Shown: piece by piece, positions 5,246 to 8,706 of the stretch | Layout of the letters: every line of letters starts with the position of its first letter | Numbering within the stretch: the stretch's first letter is position 1 | Assembly (NCBI GenBank): GCA_013001365.1 | Contig: JABDMQ010000173.1 | Span: 1 to 8,706, forward strand | Direction: 5' to 3' | DNA from: Flavobacteriaceae bacterium | GTDB lineage: Bacteria; Bacteroidota; Bacteroidia; Flavobacteriales; Flavobacteriaceae | Length of the DNA: 8,706 nucleotides | Translations under genes and position numbers: made by a program | The notes under the pieces: model-generated | The model's database searches: none | Told to the model about the DNA's origin: nothing | What the model saw: only the letters and a program-made list of their open reading frames with translations

Positions 5246-7267
5246 TCATTTTTTGATTAAGCCAGCCCTTCTCAATAATGCTTCTGGTTTAGGTTCTTGA
5301 CCCCGAAATCTTTTATAGAGCACCATTGGTTTTTCTGTCCCACCTTTGGACAATACGTTGTCCTTGAATTTATTAGCTACTCTCTTATTGAATATGCCTT
5401 CTTCCTTGAAATACTCAAAGGCATCTGCATCCAAAACCTCAGCCCATTTATAGCTATAATAACCTGAAGAGTATCCGCCCTGGAATATGTGTGCGAAGGC
5501 TGTGCTCATGCAATTCTCTGCAACATCTGGATATAAAAGAGTGCCATTGAATGCCTTTTGTTCATGTTTTTTAACATCTGAAATATCAGAAGGGTCTTTA
5601 GAATGCCAACTCATATCCAATAGTCCAAACCGTACTTGCCTTAATGTTTTCATGCCTTCATGGAACGTTGCAGACTCCTTGATTTTCTTGACCAGCTCCA
5701 TTGGGATAGCTTCCCCGGATTTATAATGAGTGGCAAACAATTCAAGAGCTTCTTTCTCATAACACCAATTTTCTAGCATCTGACTTGGTAGTTCCACAAA
5801 ATCCCAATAAACGCTTGTGCCAGAAAGACTTGGATATTTAGTATTGGCCAACATACCATGTAGGGCATGGCCAAATTCATGGAAAAGTGTTGTTACTTCA
5901 TTAAAAGTGAGTAATGATGGTTTTGTTTTGGTAGGCTTGGTGAAGTTGCATACTATGGAAACATGAGGACGCTCATTCTTGCCTTTCTTGATGTATTGTG
6001 GCTTATAGGAGGTCATCCAGGCTCCATTTCGCTTTCCAGGTCGCGGGAAAAAATCGGCATAGAACAAGGAAATAAAATTGCCATCGTTGTCCATGACTTT
6101 ATAGGTTAGGACATCTTCATGATACGTATCGATTTCAGTTGTCTTCATGAAATTAAGGTCGAACATCTTTTCGGCAACCTCGAATACTCCAGAGATGACA
6201 TTTTCGAGCTTGAAGTAAGGTTTTAATTGTTCATCGTCGAGGTCGAACAGCTTCTGCTTGAGCTTTTCAGAATAATAGGCACCATCCCATTTCTCAAGAT
6301 GATCGATTCCATGTAATTCCTTGGCGAAATTCTCAAGCGTTTTGAATTCCCTTTCAGCTGCCGGTTTGGCTTTGTCTAGCAATTCATTCAGGAAATCAAG
6401 GACCTTTTCAGGAGTTTCTGCCATACGCTCCTCAAGTACAAAATGAGCGTGCGATCTATAACCTAGTAAATGTGCACGCTGATACCTTAGCTTTGCGATC
6501 TTAAGTACAATTTCCTGGTTGTCATATTCATTGTTCTTAAATGCCCTTGCGCCAAAGGCCAACGCCATTCTCTTTCTAAGTTCCCGATTGTCGGCATAGG
6601 TCATGAATGGCAGGTAACTAGGGTAGTCCAAAGTGAACACCCAACCTTCTTTATCATTTGCCTTTGCATTTAGCTTTGCGGCTTCTTTCGCGCCATCAGG
6701 CAATCCTTTGAGATCATTTTCATCAGTAAGGTGCAGTTCAAAGGCATTCGTCTCCGCTAGCACATTTTCACCAAATTTCAAGGTGAGTTTAGAAAGTTCC
6801 TTATCGATATTCCTTAATTCTTGCTTTTTATTTTCAGGAAGGTTGGCGCCATTTCTTGAGAAGCTCTTATATTTTTTTTCAAGTAATGTTTGTTGTTCAA
6901 TGGACAGATCCATGGATTCCTTTTTATCATGAACCTCTTTAACTCGTTTAAAGAGATCTTCATTCAGGGTAATATCATTGCCAAATTCCGCAAGAAGGGG
7001 AGAAGCCTCTTGGGCGATTTTCTGGATTTCGTCATTGGTTTCAGCAGAATTAAGATTGAAAAACATGCTGGTTACCCTATCCAATTGCTCTCCGGCAAAA
7101 TCTAGGGCTTCTATTGTGTTTTTAAAGGTTGACGCTTCTGTGGATTTTGTAATTGTATCGATTTCCTTCCGTGCGATTTTTATTGCGGCTTTTATAGCCG
7201 GTAAAAAATGTTGTGTTTTAACACTTGAAAACGGCGCTATATCGAACTTTTTTTGTAATGGATTCAT
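5246..7267 (-). CDS. M3 family zinc metallopeptidase (oligopeptidase A / peptidyl-dipeptidase type), cytosolic
   Basis: The protein has 673 residues, the usual length for M3A oligopeptidases such as PrlC and Dcp. The zinc motif LFHEFGHALHG gives His463, Glu464 and His467. The third ligand is expected at Glu492 in WDFVELPSQMLENW, 29 residues after the first His as in thimet oligopeptidase. The segment FAHIFQGGYSSGYYSYKWAE (591-610) is the Tyr- and Gly-rich substrate-binding loop near the C-terminus. The first 200 residues are helical and rich in Lys and Glu. There is no signal peptide, so the enzyme should act in the cytosol on short peptides, for recycling or for clearing signal-peptide fragments. 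Family members cleave peptides of up to about 20 residues; exact specificity cannot be read here. The start MNPLQKKFDIAPFSSVK is typical of family members. It is probably the first gene of an operon with the sigma factor and the zinc protein, and is divergent from the LamG gene. Confidence 0.96.
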   Translation of the reverse strand: MNPLQKKFDIAPFSSVKTQHFLPAIKAAIKIARKEIDTITKSTEASTFKNTIEALDFAGEQLDRVTSMFFNLNSAETNDEIQKIAQEASPLLAEFGNDITLNEDLFKRVKEVHDKKESMDLSIEQQTLLEKKYKSFSRNGANLPENKKQELRNIDKELSKLTLKFGENVLAETNAFELHLTDENDLKGLPDGAKEAAKLNAKANDKEGWVFTLDYPSYLPFMTYADNRELRKRMALAFGARAFKNNEYDNQEIVLKIAKLRYQRAHLLGYRSHAHFVLEERMAETPEKVLDFLNELLDKAKPAAEREFKTLENFAKELHGIDHLEKWDGAYYSEKLKQKLFDLDDEQLKPYFKLENVISGVFEVAEKMFDLNFMKTTEIDTYHEDVLTYKVMDNDGNFISLFYADFFPRPGKRNGAWMTSYKPQYIKKGKNERPHVSIVCNFTKPTKTKPSLLTFNEVTTLFHEFGHALHGMLANTKYPSLSGTSVYWDFVELPSQMLENWCYEKEALELFATHYKSGEAIPMELVKKIKESATFHEGMKTLRQVRFGLLDMSWHSKDPSDISDVKKHEQKAFNGTLLYPDVAENCMSTAFAHIFQGGYSSGYYSYKWAEVLDADAFEYFKEEGIFNKRVANKFKDNVLSKGGTEKPMVLYKRFRGQEPKPEALLRRAGLIKK

Positions 7268-7314
7268 TTACATGATTTTATGAGAATGTATTTCATCGAA
7301 TAATATACATTACA

Positions 7315-7363
7315 TCGATTAAATACGCGTTTAATCGACAATCATTTGTAAGATTTCGATTAA
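7315..7363. repeat. Three copies of TCGATTAA, two as an inverted repeat (candidate operator)
   Basis: TCGATTAA occurs at 7315-7322, reversed (TTAATCGA) at 7331-7338, and again forward at 7356-7363. The first two extend to 9-bp perfect arms (7315-7323 and 7330-7338) around a 6-bp spacer. A one-mismatch copy, TCGAATAA, lies at 7296-7303. The cluster fills the middle of the 149-bp divergent region between the M3 peptidase and LamG genes, and the last exact copy ends three bases before the -33-like TTTG of the LamG gene. Three exact copies of an 8-mer in 49 bases is unlikely by chance. The binding protein is unknown. Confidence 0.6.
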
Positions 7364-7366
7364 CTG

Positions 7367-7399
7367 TTTGTAGGATAGGCATGATATTTGCGAAATTTG
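7367..7399 (+). promoter_or_regulatory. Candidate promoter of the LamG surface-protein gene
   Basis: TTTG at 7367-7370 and GAAATTTG at 7392-7399 form a -33/-7 pair with 21 bases between them. The -7 box differs from TAnnTTTG at one position. An alternative GATATTTG lies at 7383-7390 but is spaced less well. Transcription would start near 7404 and leave a leader of about 13 nt before the ATG at 7417. Confidence 0.4.
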
Positions 7400-7416
7400 A
7401 ATAAAATGCTAAAGTT

Positions 7417-8706
7417 ATGAAATCGATCATCAAATCTATTTACTTTTTAACGTTTTTGTCATTTGCCCAACCATGTGACCTAGGCTATGAGCTAAACGGT
7501 ACTAATGATTATATTAAAATTCCGAATACCACTAGTATCAATTCTAATAATACAGCGGTTGCAACTCGGACAATAGAGACATGGTTCAAGGTGGATGACG
7601 CTACACCAAGACAGGTGATTTATGAAGAGGGGGGTAAGACTCATGGAATTTTGCTTTACGTTGAAGGAGAACGCGTTTATTGTGGCGCTTTTAGGAATAA
7701 TGGAAGTTCAGCTGAGTTCTTTAGATCTACTAGTAATAGTATAGCGGACGATTCTTGGTACCATGTGGCTTTAGTAATTGGTACTGCAGGCGGTACGACT
7801 ACCTTTGATTGGTATTTGAATGGAAATCATGAGGACAGTCAAACTGGTTTTACTATTCCAAAACATACGGGTGACATAAATTTAGGAAGAAGTGGCGGGA
7901 ACATGAGATATCCAAATTGTGCTACCTGGTCAGCAAGTTCAGTTTCGGGTTCAACGAGTGAGCATTGTACAAATTCCATGTCTTCAGGGAATAATACAAA
8001 TTATCATTTTGATGGTAATTTTTGGGGATTCCGTATCTGGAATTCTGCTCGTACAATAACAGAAATCAATAACAATATGGACCTTGAATTGTCTTCAGGC
8101 ACCAATTTGGTGGCCTATTTAGATGATGATGACATTGAGTATCTCAACAGCTCAAACAATTGGGCGACGGCCTCAGCAAACGGCAATGGCATTACTTATA
8201 CATGGTCTGTTACTGCAATAAGTACAGATTGGAATACAGCTGGTAATTGGTCAGGAGGAACAGTTCCTTCTGCAACAAAACTTCAGAAAGTAATTATTCC
8301 TTCTTCATCCAATTATCCTAGTATATCGACAGAAATCAGGGTAGGAAAGTTGGATTTGAATAATGCCAGTTCTGAAATTACCATTGAAGATGGAGGTACC
8401 TTGAATGTGTATTATGACCTAACGAATTCTGGAACTATAAAGGTTGAAGATAATGGATCTTTGATTTTGCAAGACAATGAAGCAGTCAATGGTGCAGGAA
8501 GTTATGTAATTGATAGAGACACCCCGAATTATTCGATCGATGATTTTTATTCAATTTGGTCTACACCTGTCGCTGAAGGCGATTCAGAAATCGGAACGAT
8601 TTTCACAAATAATATTGTAGTTTTTGAGTATGATGCTTCTCAGAACCCTTCAGCTTATGTTAATGTGTCAGCCACAGCAGATATGGAACTTGGTAAAGGC
8701 TATTTC
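7417..8706 (+). CDS. Secreted LamG-domain surface protein, 5' part (runs off window end)
   Basis: An open frame of 430 codons runs from the ATG at 7417 to the end of the window without a stop. The N-terminus (MKSIIKSIYFLTFLSFAQPC) is a Sec signal peptide with likely cleavage after Ala17; Cys20 lacks a lipobox, so it is not a lipoprotein. Residues of about 22-222 form a LamG/concanavalin-like fold, shown by LNGTNDYIKIPN, RTIETWFKVD, SWYHVALVIG, DWYLNG, DINLGRSGG and FDGNFWGFRIWNSARTITEI. Next comes a beta-rich unit with STDWNTAGNWSGGTVPSATK (269-288), IIPSSSNYPSI, GGTLNVYYDLTNSGTIKVED and NGSLIL. The end includes YSIWSTPV (378-385) and ADMELGKGYF, typical of large T9SS cargo proteins of Flavobacteriaceae. 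The expected C-terminal sorting domain would lie outside the window. Such proteins are thought to act in adhesion, matrix or glycan binding. Cys168 and Cys184 bracket a Ser/Thr-rich loop and may form a disulfide. Confidence 0.9.
   Translation, partial: MKSIIKSIYFLTFLSFAQPCDLGYELNGTNDYIKIPNTTSINSNNTAVATRTIETWFKVDDATPRQVIYEEGGKTHGILLYVEGERVYCGAFRNNGSSAEFFRSTSNSIADDSWYHVALVIGTAGGTTTFDWYLNGNHEDSQTGFTIPKHTGDINLGRSGGNMRYPNCATWSASSVSGSTSEHCTNSMSSGNNTNYHFDGNFWGFRIWNSARTITEINNNMDLELSSGTNLVAYLDDDDIEYLNSSNNWATASANGNGITYTWSVTAISTDWNTAGNWSGGTVPSATKLQKVIIPSSSNYPSISTEIRVGKLDLNNASSEITIEDGGTLNVYYDLTNSGTIKVEDNGSLILQDNEAVNGAGSYVIDRDTPNYSIDDFYSIWSTPVAEGDSEIGTIFTNNIVVFEYDASQNPSAYVNVSATADMELGKGYF

Noticed and set aside
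4650..5260. Intrinsic terminators between the M3, sigma and zinc-protein genes
   Set aside because: I found no GC-rich hairpin followed by a T-run in the 37-bp or 5-bp gaps.
6633..7283. Plus-strand frames opposite the M3 peptidase (6633-6932, 6890-7105, 6978-7283)
   Set aside because: They mirror the codon pattern of the real minus-strand gene, overlap each other, and show Ser/Phe-rich composition typical of antisense shadows of Lys/Glu-rich coding DNA.
7417..7476. Lipoprotein signal in the LamG protein (Cys20)
   Set aside because: The residues before Cys20 are Ala-Gln-Pro, which do not fit a lipobox; Sec cleavage after Ala17 fits better.

Overview
This window looks like a chromosomal segment from a Bacteroidota organism, most likely a marine member of the Flavobacteriaceae. 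The evidence is the moderately AT-rich sequence, weak Shine-Dalgarno signals, several matches to the Bacteroidota promoter pattern (TTG or TTTG at -33, TAnnTTTG at -7), a full-length single-chain GcvP, and a secreted LamG protein with the beta-rich repeat style of surface proteins exported by type IX secretion (T9SS). I cannot fix the genus from the sequence alone.

Left part (1-3551, minus strand). A truncated FabH/KAS-III-like beta-ketoacyl synthase lies downstream of gcvP, which encodes the PLP-dependent P-protein of the glycine cleavage system. A 119-bp intergenic region (3433-3551) carries divergent promoter-like elements for gcvP and for the plus-strand gene that follows.

Middle (3552-5245). 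The plus-strand gene encodes a polytopic membrane protein resembling the UbiA prenyltransferase family. It has the second Asp motif but appears to lack the first one. It meets, tail to tail with a 10-bp overlap, a minus-strand pair: an ECF sigma factor and a short soluble protein with an HxxxCxxC zinc motif, which looks like its anti-sigma factor. These two genes follow an M3 metallopeptidase gene at short spacing, so M3 peptidase, sigma factor and anti-sigma factor may be one operon.

Right part (5246-8706). The cytosolic M3 oligopeptidase is divergent from an unfinished plus-strand gene for a secreted LamG-domain protein, which runs off the window. The 149-bp region between them contains three exact copies of TCGATTAA, two of them forming an inverted repeat. 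This is the best candidate for an unexplained regulatory site in the window.

Most of the window is ordinary core metabolism. The features that merit a second look are the UbiA-like protein with a degenerate active site, the sigma/zinc-protein pair linked to a peptidase, and the repeated operator-like motif. I see no tRNA, rRNA, CRISPR array, insertion sequence or phage gene, and no non-coding stretch longer than about 150 bases.
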